In this document: positions 17,193 through 27,113 of the stretch, in pieces
How positions within the stretch are numbered: the first letter of the stretch is position 1
Layout of the letters: every line of letters begins with the position of its first letter
NCBI GenBank assembly: GCA_938003955.1
Contig: CALKXE010000021.1
Span: 35,895-98,556 of the forward strand
Direction: 5' to 3'
DNA length: 62,662 nt
DNA from: an uncultured Saprospiraceae bacterium
Lineage (GTDB): Bacteria; Bacteroidota; Bacteroidia; Chitinophagales; Saprospiraceae
Notes under the pieces: model-generated
What the model saw: the letters and a program-made list of their open reading frames with translations, nothing else
What the model was told of the DNA's origin: nothing
Database searches by the model: none
Translations under genes and position numbers: made by a program

Positions 17193-19148
17193 ATGTTATC
17201 TACATGTTTTTTTCACGCACATAAACTTAATATTGTGAGATCAATTAAAAATCAATTACAAAACACCTTTTTCTTCTTATTTCTTATTTCGTTTTCTATT
17301 TTTCAGTCCTGCCAAAAAGAAGACACAGATGATTATAGCCTTGATGGTGAATATAAAATATTAGTTCGAGACAAAGATGATCCTAGGGGTCAAGAAAATA
17401 GAGGAAAAACGAGTGAAATAGAAAAGACAGTCTTGGGCATTAAAAGAAATAATCCTTTTGCCGTACATGCTGTAAATAAGGCTATGTCTCAGCTTTATGG
17501 CTTGTCTTCAAGTCCTATCACAAAAACTCATACATACGTTAAGTTCCTACCTACTAATCAAGATCACCTTGCTGTTTTAGATGCCTGGGAATCAAAATAC
17601 TTAATACCTATTTTTGATTTTCCGCTAGAATATGAAGTCATAATTTCCGGAGAGTATTATACTGATCCCGCTGTCTCAGATCCTCTATATACATATCAAT
17701 ATACGAGTATTCCAATTGGCACTCCAATGCCTGAAAATGTTCCGTTTGAAAACATCGAAGATCTTTATTTAGACAAATCAAATCCTTTGCTTATTGCACA
17801 GAGCTTTGTTTTAGTAGGGAATGATAGTGAATTTGATGAATATTTTAACAGTGGAGATGGAGTTAATACAGATGGATTTACTCCCCAAGAAATAGAATAC
17901 ATTACTAAACCACAACCATGTCCAGAAGGATTTCACCCAATTCTTCAAATAAATGATGGTACTATTCCTGTTACTTATGAATGGGTTTGTATTCCTGATT
18001 ATTCTGGAGGAGGTGGTCCTCCTTTAAATGAGTGTGATTGTCCGGTTCCTGCAGATAAGTCCAAACCAGCTGGATGTGTTCAAGTTCATGATGACGATGG
18101 GTTAGGGATTGCTGTTCGGTCTACTACCATTAAAGTAAAAGATAACTGGTATAGTTCAGATTTTGCAACAACAGATAAAAACGGATGCTGGCGGATAGAC
18201 GAATCTTTCTCTGGTAAAATGAAGACATGGACTGTGTTTAAAAACGCGGCTTGCAAAATTAGAGATAAGCGATTCACATTGGGTGCTGTCGTTGTCAAAG
18301 ATTATGTAGGTCAAATAAGTTATCCATTCAATGACCAATTTGTAGAATATGATAGATCTCTAAATAATAACAATTCGAATGGAAGAGTTTATTGGGCTGC
18401 TTCACATAGTATAAATACTATTATTGATTACAGAAAACGCGTACCATCAGATGGAATAGCACTTCCAAAAAACCATTTAAACATATTAAATTTAGCTTCT
18501 GATGGCGATGCAGCAGCACCAATGCTTCAAAAACAAAGTTATCCTTTTGTAGGAATTTTTTATGAGGAGTTTCTAGGAGGAATAACCGTTTCAGCACTTT
18601 TGCCAGATATTGTGAATAAATACGGACTAAATGAACCCTCTAACGTCTTCACCAATACCCTCGTCCATGAATTAGCACATGCATCACACTATGCAGTTGT
18701 TGGAGAGGCCTATTGGAATAAATTTAGAACACATATAGTGTTAAATTTAGGCTACGGGACATTTGGTGAATTTACGATCGGTTCGAATCCAGGAACAGTC
18801 GCTCTTGGCGAAGCATTCGCTAATTATGTAGAAACCCTCCATACAGGAACATCAGGAGGAGGAGAAAATGCTAGCTTTTCTTCAGTTGATAAATTCATTC
18901 CTAGAGGGCTATTTTTTGATTTAATGGATACTAATCCCGATATTGTGGTAGATCCAAATGATGGAAGTGCTAGAACAGATAATATTTCTGGTTTTACAAC
19001 CTCACAGATGTTTTTTGCAATGAGAGGTGCAGGAATAAATGATATTAGAAAGTTTCGTAATAATTTACGAACTCTATTTATTTCATCTTCAGGAAATAAT
19101 CCTACTCAGTTCAATCTTTTTGTTGACCAATACGATGTATTTAACTAA
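17193..19148 (+). CDS. Lipoprotein with HExxH zinc-metallopeptidase motif
   Basis: Exported protein of about 651 residues. A hydrophobic segment (FFFLFLISFSIF) ends in a lipobox at C40 (QSC), followed by an acidic surface-export-like stretch. The middle has a Gly-rich linker (SGGGGPP) and a cysteine-bearing beta-sandwich resembling carboxypeptidase regulatory repeats (CVQVHDDDGLGI…). The C-terminal part carries H492-E-L-A-H496 in LVHELAHASH and a candidate third ligand E540 in ALGEAFANYVE, the gluzincin-like arrangement. I do not recognise the family by name; peptidase activity is inferred from the motif. A TTG at 17172 or a GTG at 17235 could also start it. Its stop overlaps the start of the next lipoprotein gene (TAATG). 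Confidence 0.78.
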   Translation: MLSTCFFHAHKLNIVRSIKNQLQNTFFFLFLISFSIFQSCQKEDTDDYSLDGEYKILVRDKDDPRGQENRGKTSEIEKTVLGIKRNNPFAVHAVNKAMSQLYGLSSSPITKTHTYVKFLPTNQDHLAVLDAWESKYLIPIFDFPLEYEVIISGEYYTDPAVSDPLYTYQYTSIPIGTPMPENVPFENIEDLYLDKSNPLLIAQSFVLVGNDSEFDEYFNSGDGVNTDGFTPQEIEYITKPQPCPEGFHPILQINDGTIPVTYEWVCIPDYSGGGGPPLNECDCPVPADKSKPAGCVQVHDDDGLGIAVRSTTIKVKDNWYSSDFATTDKNGCWRIDESFSGKMKTWTVFKNAACKIRDKRFTLGAVVVKDYVGQISYPFNDQFVEYDRSLNNNNSNGRVYWAASHSINTIIDYRKRVPSDGIALPKNHLNILNLASDGDAAAPMLQKQSYPFVGIFYEEFLGGITVSALLPDIVNKYGLNEPSNVFTNTLVHELAHASHYAVVGEAYWNKFRTHIVLNLGYGTFGEFTIGSNPGTVALGEAFANYVETLHTGTSGGGENASFSSVDKFIPRGLFFDLMDTNPDIVVDPNDGSARTDNISGFTTSQMFFAMRGAGINDIRKFRNNLRTLFISSSGNNPTQFNLFVDQYDVFN

Positions 19149-19930
19149 TGAAGAAAACATCCACATATCTAAAAGCATTACTTCTGTACTCACTTCTCAG
19201 TGGACTATTGTACACATCCTGTTGCTCTGAAGACGACCTAGATCCATGCTTTTACGACTTAAAATTAGTTTATCAAGCACTAGAGGTGCCTGTTGAGGTT
19301 ATCCCAAATAAGTTAGAATACCAGATTGGTGATACTATATTATTTAGGTCTGTTTTCTCTGATTCAATCTATGATTTTAGTGCAGACGACACACTCTTAG
19401 TGAGAGATTTTCCTTTTCGTCCCATATCATTAATTTTTCGATTTTTCGACGATTTCGAATTTGAAAGTGGTTATGATGCAAATCAACCATTAGTAGATGA
19501 AAAGTATAATCCTAGATATAACCCTACAAACAGATACACAACTGACTTCAGAGGAGATATGATATATGAAAATGGGGTTTATCTATTCGAACATAAACTT
19601 ATTCTTGAAAAACCAGGAAAGTACGTAATGTGGACAACAGATATGTATAACGAAAATAGATCTTTTAATAATTTTGAAGCTAATGCCTCGGCAGACAGTA
19701 TTATGTATGAAGGTAGATGCAGAGATGCTGAGCTAAGAATAATTTATAAATTAAATGGAAATGATAACCTGAAAGAATTCGAAGACTATTTAGTTTGGTT
19801 AGATCAAAATGTTTACAACAATGCACTCGCAACATACTCAGAAAAAAATCGTGAAGAATTAAAATCCCTTTTGTGGGGCACTGTCAAAATCGACTTTTCG
19901 GCTGCATTTTGTTTTGAAGTCGTTGAATAA
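19148..19930 (+). CDS. Unknown lipoprotein coupled to the metallopeptidase gene
   Basis: Lipoprotein of 260 residues with signal sequence and Cys-Cys lipobox (LLYTSCC, C25/C26). The body is rich in beta-strand and aromatic residues with a DTILFRSVFSDSIYDF stretch near residue 63 that looks like a ligand-binding or immunoglobulin-like sandwich. No family is recognised. The start ATG overlaps the previous gene's TAA stop (TAATG), so translation is coupled and the two products are likely to act together on the cell surface. A strong hairpin terminator follows. Confidence 0.8.
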   Translation: MKKTSTYLKALLLYSLLSGLLYTSCCSEDDLDPCFYDLKLVYQALEVPVEVIPNKLEYQIGDTILFRSVFSDSIYDFSADDTLLVRDFPFRPISLIFRFFDDFEFESGYDANQPLVDEKYNPRYNPTNRYTTDFRGDMIYENGVYLFEHKLILEKPGKYVMWTTDMYNENRSFNNFEANASADSIMYEGRCRDAELRIIYKLNGNDNLKEFEDYLVWLDQNVYNNALATYSEKNREELKSLLWGTVKIDFSAAFCFEVVE

Positions 19931-19955
19931 ATATGGACATAATCAACATAAAGAC

Positions 19956-19992
19956 AAAACGGATAAAGTACTTCATGCACTTTATCCGTTTT
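19956..19992. terminator. Bidirectional terminator
   Basis: A 14-bp perfect stem (AAAACGGATAAAGT / ACTTTATCCGTTTT) with a 9-nt loop sits between two convergent genes (stops at 19930 and 20042). Flanking A and T runs allow use on both strands. Confidence 0.88.
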
Positions 19993-20041
19993 AATTTTAA
20001 ATCTCTATTTTATTCTAATTGTACTAAGTCATTAGTGCATA

Positions 20042-20548
20042 TTATATTTTTGTCACGAGGCCTTCACAAGTAAATCCAAAAATGTTGCAATTGAATGTAC
20101 CTTCAATTCCATTAATTCCTGCATGCTTTATATTCAAATCTAGTCCATTATTGCTTGACTTAAGAGTAGCCGTTGTCCTTAATGAACATCCAAAAAAAGT
20201 ATCAAAAGATTCAAATTTAAATTCGCCATCTATAAAAACACCTTGCGCTTCAATTTCATCATGGACATACAAATTTGTCATAATGACACCATTTTCCACT
20301 TCAGGATCTTCTTTAATGATAATATTTAGTGGTTGTTCTAAACTTTTACAATAATCAGAATCATAAGAATAAGAGCCTACTAAGTCAGCAACTATATTCT
20401 CAACATCATAAGTACAACAGCAATCTTCGGTTGCACTTTTGTCATAGTTAGTAGCAAAATTACTTGTACATCCCTCATCAGGGCCACAAGAAACAATTAG
20501 AAAAGGTAAACAAAGGGCGATTAAAAATAATTGTAGTGTCGTTTTCAT
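20042..20548 (-). CDS. Small unknown lipoprotein with a CTxxxATNY motif
   Basis: Lipoprotein of 168 residues: signal peptide with lipobox at C21 (IVSC). Just after it is CTSNFATNYDKSATEDCCCTY, (21 residues at about 27-47) — a variant of the short Cys/Asn-Tyr repeat that recurs in surface proteins of Bacteroidota. The rest is beta-rich with two further cysteines (FFGCSLRTTATLK and FNCNIFGFTC). No family function is known to me. It is convergent with the upstream lipoprotein operon. Confidence 0.72.
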   Translation of the reverse strand: MKTTLQLFLIALCLPFLIVSCGPDEGCTSNFATNYDKSATEDCCCTYDVENIVADLVGSYSYDSDYCKSLEQPLNIIIKEDPEVENGVIMTNLYVHDEIEAQGVFIDGEFKFESFDTFFGCSLRTTATLKSSNNGLDLNIKHAGINGIEGTFNCNIFGFTCEGLVTKI

Positions 20549-20798
20549 TGGTCATCATTTTAGTTTGTAATTAATATCAAGATAAAACTAAAGAAGTTTT
20601 AATAAAGAGAAGTTACAGAACTAAATAATACCTGGTTAAACATCTGTTATGGCATTCATAAGTAATTAGCGTTTTTCTATTTTTCTAAAGGTCGAAAATT
20701 GATCCTACCTAAAACCAATTATTTAGTTAAATTTGAATCACATATTACTTTAAATTCAACGTGCCAAACATATATTCCAATTACAAATCTATTATTTA

Positions 20799-21683
20799 AT
20801 GAAAACCAGTAAAACAGTTCTACTTTATTTCATTCTTATATTCAATATAGTTCACCTATCCGCTCAAGACAAGATAGTATTTGATAGCACCACTGTTACA
20901 CCTAACGGCATGTTTATAGGCGATAATCTCATGTGCGACCGCACAGAAGTATCTAATTCTTTCTGGAAAGAATATATGCATTGGGTTAAAACAGCACATG
21001 GAGAATCCAGCAAATTATACAAAGCTACAATGCCAGATACCATAGGGTACATTTATACACTACCGATCATAACAAGTACGGATACTTCATTTTTCCAATT
21101 GTCTAAATATTCTTATTTTCGACTACCTAACTATGACGATTATCCCATTACAGGAATCACTCTCAAACAAGCTAAATTATATTGTGAATGGCGATCTGAT
21201 CGAGTCTTAGAGATGTTATTGATTGTGAAAGGCTTAATAAAGGTTCGTCAAAATAGAGCAACAAAAAACCCGTTTACCATTAAAAAATTTCTAACTAAAA
21301 AGAAATACAAAGATGAACGTGAATTAATATCATTTTATCCACAGTTCTATATTGCAGATATCGATGACTGGACAGTGATAAAAAATCTGATCCAAAAGAA
21401 AGAAATTAGCGTTGGTAAAATAAATTCTAAAAACACATATGAAGCCGTTTTGCTTGAAACCAACTCACCTCTTCTTCCACAATGCTATGAAGACGAAAAA
21501 CGAGAAGGATTACTGTATAACATACTCGGCAATGTATCAGAATTGATAGACAGTGAAAATCAATGTGTTGGAGGTAATATTAATGATAAGACATCAGATA
21601 TATTAAAGATGGAAGTTACTGAATGTAATCTTCCAGATAAACTTGTAGGTTTCAGGTGCCTTAGTAAATGGGTAAAAATTTAA
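20799..21683 (+). CDS. Exported SUMF1/formylglycine-generating-enzyme-like protein
   Basis: Signal peptide (about 1-22, HLSAQ) then a compact SUMF1-like fold: DRTEVSNSFWKEYMHWV, YPITGITLKQAKLYCEWRSDR near residue 113, and a C-terminal GNVSELID…GFRCL. These landmarks place it with the GldJ/GldK-like exported members of the family found in Bacteroidota, not with true sulfatase activators, and the usual GGSW block is replaced by GGNIND. It is shorter (294 residues) and divergent in the middle, so a structural role is more likely than catalysis. It precedes the large propeller/barrel gene by 143 bp in the same direction. Confidence 0.75.
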   Translation: MKTSKTVLLYFILIFNIVHLSAQDKIVFDSTTVTPNGMFIGDNLMCDRTEVSNSFWKEYMHWVKTAHGESSKLYKATMPDTIGYIYTLPIITSTDTSFFQLSKYSYFRLPNYDDYPITGITLKQAKLYCEWRSDRVLEMLLIVKGLIKVRQNRATKNPFTIKKFLTKKKYKDERELISFYPQFYIADIDDWTVIKNLIQKKEISVGKINSKNTYEAVLLETNSPLLPQCYEDEKREGLLYNILGNVSELIDSENQCVGGNINDKTSDILKMEVTECNLPDKLVGFRCLSKWVKI

Positions 21684-21826
21684 ACCTGAAAGGTTAACTT
21701 TTTAGCCTAAGCGACCTTTCTCATTAAAAAAGCCGTTACTTCTACAATCAAAAGTTTGATTTTTCTATTTTGTAGATTGATTCTAGTTATCGAAATTATT
21801 TAATAACTTCATCAGTTAAAGCATAT

Positions 21827-24800
21827 ATGATATTACGATCGATTTTCTTCTTGGTTATTTTTTCCTTCACGTCTACTGTGATTGGTCAGAGTATCAACAC
21901 CGAATTCGGTAAAAATCGAGTACAGCATCACGATGACTTCAATAATTGGAATCGATATGAAACAGATAACTTTATCACATATTGGTATGGTAAAGGAAGA
22001 AATATCGCAGAGCCCGTTATCCAAATAGCAGAGCTAAATCATGATGAGATTCAAAACATCCTAGAACATAGGATCAATGATAAGATTGAAATTATAGTAT
22101 ATACTGATATCACTGATCTGAAACAAAGTAACATTGGTGCTGAGGATCTATTCTCTTCAAAAGCTGGAACTACTACTATCGTAGGGAGTAAGATGTTCGT
22201 TTACTTTGATGGAAATCATAATAATCTAGAGCTTCAGATCAGAGAGGGAATAGCTTCTGTCTATCTAAGTGCCATGCTTTTTGGAGATAACTTCCAAGAG
22301 ATCGTGCAGAATGCCGTTCTCTTAGATCTTCCAGAGTGGTACAAAGAAGGAATCATATCTTATTGTGGAGTGTACTGGGACCATTTACGAGATGATGAAT
22401 TAAGAGACATTCTATTCCAAAACGAAAAATACCGAGATTTTAAAAAACTAGCAGAAGACTATCCAAGAATTGCAGGCCATTCTATGTGGTTTTATCTAGA
22501 TCAAAATTATGGCAAGTCTAGCATCTCTAATCTTCTCTATCTAACTAGAATTACTAGAAATTTAAATAATGCACTACTCTATGTATTCAGCAATGATATA
22601 GATGCCATATCCGTAGAGTGGGCCAACTACTATGAACAGCATTTCGATAAAGAAATAGATAAATTCACAGAAGACGATGAAGGCCACAAACTAGACCTTA
22701 AAAATAGAGATTATGTGCCTGTGAGTAACTTCAAGTTATCTAGAGATGGGCAAACCTTAGCATACGCTTACAACGAAATAGGAAAATATAAAGTAAGGAT
22801 CAAAGATCTAAAAACAGGAGAGGAAAAAACAATCTTCAAATATGGTCACAAGAATGCCATACAGGCCACAGACTATGATTATCCACTCCTAGCCTGGCAT
22901 CCAAATGGGCGAGAATTATCAATAATTTACGAGCATAAGGATGTACTCAAGCTCAGAAAATACAACCTCGATGCGGATGAATATATAGAACAATTTCTTC
23001 CTCCAGATATTCAAAGAGTATTCTCTATGAGCTATCTTGACGATCTGAAATATATCTTTTCTGCAAATACTAATGGATACTCTGACCTTTATCATTATAA
23101 CTCAAAGAATAGACAATATAAAGCTATAACAAACGACTTCTATGATGATCTAGACGCTGAAGTAGTAGAATTAGATGGCAAAGAAGGAATACTATTCAGT
23201 TCAAATAGAAAGCGAGATCATGTTTTTACACTTGAGTACGATACGATATTGCCTACCGGTCAATTTGATCTATTCTTTTACGACCTAGAGGCCGATGATC
23301 AAAGCGTAAAAAGACTCACAAAGACCGACAACATAGACGAGAGATATCCATATCAAATAAGTAGTAACAAAGTCTCTTATCTCAGTTCCGAAAACGGAAT
23401 TACAAATAGATATGTGGTATCTACAGTAGATCCATCGAGCTATTACTCTGTATCCAACAAGGATCGAAATATAATCCGTCACCATGCAATTCCTGGAAGT
23501 GAAATACATGCCTATACCTATTATAAAGATGGATCTTATGATGTATATATCGAAAATGTAGATTGGGACGAACCCGTAATTACCTATAATACTAGATACA
23601 ATAATAGGGAATACACAGAAGATATAAATGCAGATCAAACAGATGAAGTCTTCATTCCTTATGCTCCCGAAAACCTTGAAGAAGAATTGCAGGATGGATT
23701 CCTATTCCAATCAAGGTTTGACGATCCAGCAAAATTAGAACCGATCACAAAAAGGGGAGAAGCAAAAAAGAATAACGCTTCGATATTCAGCTCAATCATT
23801 GTAGATGAAAATGAAGCCAAAGAAGGGGAATTAACCGAATTCGTATATTCTAGAGTAACATCTTCTCAGCTGAAATTTAGATTAGATAACTTCACTACCA
23901 AGCTTGATAATGAAGTGCTTTTTGAGGGGTTAGAAAGTTTTACAGGAAATAGTGAGCAATTATTGACTAATCCTATGGGCTTTCTGCTGAAAGGAACAAT
24001 GAAAGATATATTCGAAGATTATATTCTGGAAGCGGGTGCTAGGTATCCTCTTTCATTTAACGGCTCAGAGTATTTCTTAACTTTCGACAATAGAAAAAAA
24101 CTAATTGATAAGAGATTCGCACTCTACAGGAAATCACAAACAGAAACGATCGATGATAGGTCTTTTCCTATTTTAAAAGCCAAAAAAGTATCTACTTTGG
24201 GTATGTATCAACTGAAATATCCATTTACTATTTACAGAAGTTTCAGGGCTACTTCTTCTTTGAGGTTTGATAATTTCTACTCGCAGAGTGTAAATGAAGA
24301 ATCTTTTGGAAATCCCGTCGCAAGCGAAAAAAGGCTAAGCCTCAAACTCGAATATATATACGATAACACGATTGACTTTGCACTTAATATCAAGCATGGT
24401 ACTCGATATAAGATCTACGCAGAAGCTATTAACGAGTTTAACATTGATGTAGTTGATGGTTTTGACTTCGAACTATCTAAGGGATTTACAAACATCATTG
24501 GATTCGATGCGAGACATTACATTCCATTATTCAGATATTCTGTTTTGGCCTTTCGTGCTGCGGGAGCGACATCCCTAGGAAGTAAAAGGAACCTTTATTA
24601 TCTAGGCGGAATTGATAACTCCTTTTCTAATGGTTTCGAGCAAAATATCGGAATACCAGAAGGAGAGTTTGCTTATAAAACAAATGTATTCCACTTAAGG
24701 GGATTCAACTCCAACATAAGAAACGGTACAAGTTACGCACTTATAAATGCAGAAGCCAGACTCCCTTTATTCAGATATTTCATGGGTAATTTTGGTGGAA

Positions 24801-25090
24801 GTAACTTCCTTAGAAATCTACAATTCGTCTTATTCTACGATATCGGCACAGCGTGGCATGGATCATCTCCATATTCGGATGCAAATCCACTCAATACTGT
24901 TACCGTCTCTAGTCCTCCTGTTCTAGATCTTACGGTGAGATACTTTCGAGACCCTCTTGTTATGGGCTATGGAACAGGGCTAAGAATGCGTTTATTTGGC
25001 TACTTTATACGTCTTGATTATGCTACGGGAGTAGAGACTCGAAAGACGCAAGCGCCAAAAATTCACTTTAGTATCGGTATGGATTTTTAA
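21827..25090 (+). CDS. Three-part envelope protein: peptidase-like, TolB-like propeller, outer-membrane barrel
   Basis: A 1087-residue secreted protein. After the signal peptide (about 1-20), residues ~25-280 resemble a peptidase-MA/gluzincin domain (FITYWYGKG…, LPEWYKEGIISYCG), but the usual HExxH position reads LQIREGIASV, so catalysis is doubtful. Residues ~285-620 carry TolB/PD40-type blade repeats (LAYAYNEIGKYKVRIKDL, ILFSSNRKRDHV, VSYLSSENGITN). Residues ~760-1087 look like a BamA-type surface-antigen barrel: YYLGGIDN, HLRGFNSN, LINAEARLPLFRY, and a terminal IHFSIGMDF. It is probably anchored in the outer membrane with the propeller periplasmic. The substrate or partner is unknown. Confidence 0.82.
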   Translation: MILRSIFFLVIFSFTSTVIGQSINTEFGKNRVQHHDDFNNWNRYETDNFITYWYGKGRNIAEPVIQIAELNHDEIQNILEHRINDKIEIIVYTDITDLKQSNIGAEDLFSSKAGTTTIVGSKMFVYFDGNHNNLELQIREGIASVYLSAMLFGDNFQEIVQNAVLLDLPEWYKEGIISYCGVYWDHLRDDELRDILFQNEKYRDFKKLAEDYPRIAGHSMWFYLDQNYGKSSISNLLYLTRITRNLNNALLYVFSNDIDAISVEWANYYEQHFDKEIDKFTEDDEGHKLDLKNRDYVPVSNFKLSRDGQTLAYAYNEIGKYKVRIKDLKTGEEKTIFKYGHKNAIQATDYDYPLLAWHPNGRELSIIYEHKDVLKLRKYNLDADEYIEQFLPPDIQRVFSMSYLDDLKYIFSANTNGYSDLYHYNSKNRQYKAITNDFYDDLDAEVVELDGKEGILFSSNRKRDHVFTLEYDTILPTGQFDLFFYDLEADDQSVKRLTKTDNIDERYPYQISSNKVSYLSSENGITNRYVVSTVDPSSYYSVSNKDRNIIRHHAIPGSEIHAYTYYKDGSYDVYIENVDWDEPVITYNTRYNNREYTEDINADQTDEVFIPYAPENLEEELQDGFLFQSRFDDPAKLEPITKRGEAKKNNASIFSSIIVDENEAKEGELTEFVYSRVTSSQLKFRLDNFTTKLDNEVLFEGLESFTGNSEQLLTNPMGFLLKGTMKDIFEDYILEAGARYPLSFNGSEYFLTFDNRKKLIDKRFALYRKSQTETIDDRSFPILKAKKVSTLGMYQLKYPFTIYRSFRATSSLRFDNFYSQSVNEESFGNPVASEKRLSLKLEYIYDNTIDFALNIKHGTRYKIYAEAINEFNIDVVDGFDFELSKGFTNIIGFDARHYIPLFRYSVLAFRAAGATSLGSKRNLYYLGGIDNSFSNGFEQNIGIPEGEFAYKTNVFHLRGFNSNIRNGTSYALINAEARLPLFRYFMGNFGGSNFLRNLQFVLFYDIGTAWHGSSPYSDANPLNTVTVSSPPVLDLTVRYFRDPLVMGYGTGLRMRLFGYFIRLDYATGVETRKTQAPKIHFSIGMDF

Positions 25091-25244
25091 CATTGATTTT
25101 ATGAGTCCGAATACGTTTGCCTAATTTTTAATTCCTAAGTTCCTTTTATCATGTAATGATATGTCTATCAATAGAATATGTCATGGATTGTGTATGCTCC
25201 GAATATTAATTGGGAGAAAATGAAGTCATCTTCCTTAAAAAATC

Positions 25245-25252
25245 TATTTTTG
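25245..25252 (+). promoter_or_regulatory. -7 element upstream of the POT transporter
   Basis: TATTTTTG, in the context AATCTATTTTTGAAC, lies 21 bp before the start at 25274. No matching -33 TTTG is evident. Confidence 0.45.
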
Positions 25253-25273
25253 AACTGATTTAAAAACAAAATT

Positions 25274-27034
25274 ATGAGTAGCAATATTAGCAAAGGGTTG
25301 AATAACAGTCAAACCATCGCAGAGATGGGAAAAGTACTGGATCATCCTTCAGGGCTTTTTGTCCTGTTCTTCACAGAGATGTGGGAGCGATTTTCATACT
25401 ATGGTATGAGAGCGTTATTGGTTATTTTCTTGATAGCTGGTTTAGATAGCGGTGGATACGGTTGGGAAAGAGGTGAGGCTTTACAATTATATGCTCTCTA
25501 CACAGGTCTAGTTTATTTCACACCGCTTATTGGAGGTGTCATTGCAGATAAAGTCTTGGGCTATAGAAATTCCGTTATTATAGGTGCATTCATTATGGCC
25601 GCAGGTCACCTTTTTATGGCTTTGGAGATTCCTATTTTCTTTTACATGGGATTAGGAGCACTTATAATTGGTAATGGACTATTCAAACCGAATATCTCTT
25701 CTATCGTAGGTAAACTGTATGACGATCCAGATAAAAAAGATGGTGCATACACTATCTTCTATATGGGTATCAATGCTGGTGCATTCTTAGGTATTATGCT
25801 TTGTGGTTATTTAGGAGAAAAAATAGGCTGGTCTTATGGCTTTGGTCTTGCTATGATCTTTATGATTGCTGGTGCTATTCAGTTCTGGTTATCAGGTGAT
25901 CTATTTGGTAAGATTGGAACAATGGCAGATAATGATGGTATAGCTGACAATGGTATTCCAGATACTTTAGAATCAATTGCTCCGAAAGCAGCCGAGGGGA
26001 ATGGTAGAATGTTTACTTGGATTGGAATAGCGGCGCTGATTGCTGCTATCATATATTTTATTAATCCGTTAAAAGATTTTGGATCAACATTGAGTACAAT
26101 AAATACTGCAGTAATGCCTTCAGCTATAGTAGCGGCTTTTGTTGGTATTATTGGTTTCATCGTAACTGATCCGACCCTTACTAAAGTTGAAAAAGATAGA
26201 GTTTGGGTGATCACTATATTTACACTGTTTACAGTTTTCTTCTGGTGGGCATTTGAGCAAGCTGGTGGTAGTATGACAGTATTTGCATCTGAATATACAG
26301 AAAGAACACTTACGGGCTCAGGAGCCAAGATATTTAAGGTTCTAGATACGATTTTAACAATCGTACCTGTCGCCGTTATAACATGGGTGCTTTTACAATT
26401 ATCAAAAGTCACTTTCAAAAAGATTCCAGCTTCTAACATCGTACTTGGAGTCGCATTCGCCGCTATTTGGGGAATCGTAATATGGAAGATTATGAGAGAG
26501 TTTTCTACAGAAAATGCAGAAGTAGGAGCTTCATGGTTCGGAATACTAAATTCATTCTTTATTATCACATTCGCTCCATTATTTTCTAAGTTTTGGAACA
26601 CAGGTATCATAAAATCTGGACCAATCAAATTTGCATTGGGTCTGATATTAGTAGCTGTAGGTTTTGCGATCTTAGCATTCGGAAGTATGAGTATTCCAAT
26701 CGGAGCGAAAACAGCTTCTGTTAGTATGCTATGGCTAATCTTAGCTTATCTCTTCCATACATTAGGAGAGCTTTGTTTATCTCCAGTAGGTCTATCTTAT
26801 GTGAGTAAATTAGCTCCTGTAAGATTAATAGGAATTATGTTTGGTGTATTCTTCTTATCTAACTTCTTGGCCAATTGGGCTGGTGGTATGACAGGTAGTT
26901 ACATCGATCCTATCGTAGAAGAAAAAGGAATGGCATTCTTCTTTATGATATTTGCAGTAGTTCCAGCTGGAGCTGCATTGTTATTATTCTTAATAAAGGG
27001 AACATTGAAGAAAATGATGCACGGTATAGATTAA
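25274..27034 (+). CDS. POT/PTR2-family proton-dependent peptide transporter
   Basis: Inner-membrane symporter for di- and tripeptides, 586 residues with about 14 hydrophobic segments. The PTR2 signature is present: FTEMWERFSYYGMRALL (about residue 34) carrying the ExxER-type motif, and later GYRNSVIIGAFIMAAGH and FYMGINAGAFLG. A central loop between TM6 and TM7 contains an EF-hand-like acidic stretch (DNDGIADNGIPD, about 216-227). It probably feeds peptides to the cell's peptidases such as the aminopeptidase P and DPP IV also in this window. Terminator hairpin directly after. Confidence 0.94.
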   Translation: MSSNISKGLNNSQTIAEMGKVLDHPSGLFVLFFTEMWERFSYYGMRALLVIFLIAGLDSGGYGWERGEALQLYALYTGLVYFTPLIGGVIADKVLGYRNSVIIGAFIMAAGHLFMALEIPIFFYMGLGALIIGNGLFKPNISSIVGKLYDDPDKKDGAYTIFYMGINAGAFLGIMLCGYLGEKIGWSYGFGLAMIFMIAGAIQFWLSGDLFGKIGTMADNDGIADNGIPDTLESIAPKAAEGNGRMFTWIGIAALIAAIIYFINPLKDFGSTLSTINTAVMPSAIVAAFVGIIGFIVTDPTLTKVEKDRVWVITIFTLFTVFFWWAFEQAGGSMTVFASEYTERTLTGSGAKIFKVLDTILTIVPVAVITWVLLQLSKVTFKKIPASNIVLGVAFAAIWGIVIWKIMREFSTENAEVGASWFGILNSFFIITFAPLFSKFWNTGIIKSGPIKFALGLILVAVGFAILAFGSMSIPIGAKTASVSMLWLILAYLFHTLGELCLSPVGLSYVSKLAPVRLIGIMFGVFFLSNFLANWAGGMTGSYIDPIVEEKGMAFFFMIFAVVPAGAALLLFLIKGTLKKMMHGID

Positions 27035-27081
27035 TACTGAGCACAAGAATATTCATACTTTCAAAACAGTATGAAAAACCG

Positions 27082-27113
27082 AGCCCTTCGATGAAAATCG
27101 AAGGGCTTTTTTT
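27082..27113 (+). terminator. Terminator after the POT transporter gene
   Basis: An 11-bp perfect stem (AGCCCTTCGAT / ATCGAAGGGCT) with GAAA tetraloop followed by seven T residues. Confidence 0.9.

Noticed and set aside
20799..21683. Formylglycine-generating enzyme that would activate the sulfatase at 39500
   Set aside because: The protein is exported, divergent and lacks the usual GGSW block; it is 18 kb away and fits the GldJ/GldK-like structural group better.
25879..26628. Long open frame (249 codons) on the minus strand inside the POT transporter gene
   Set aside because: It lies wholly within a well-supported transporter gene, has no recognisable domain, and its composition follows from the transporter codons on the other strand.
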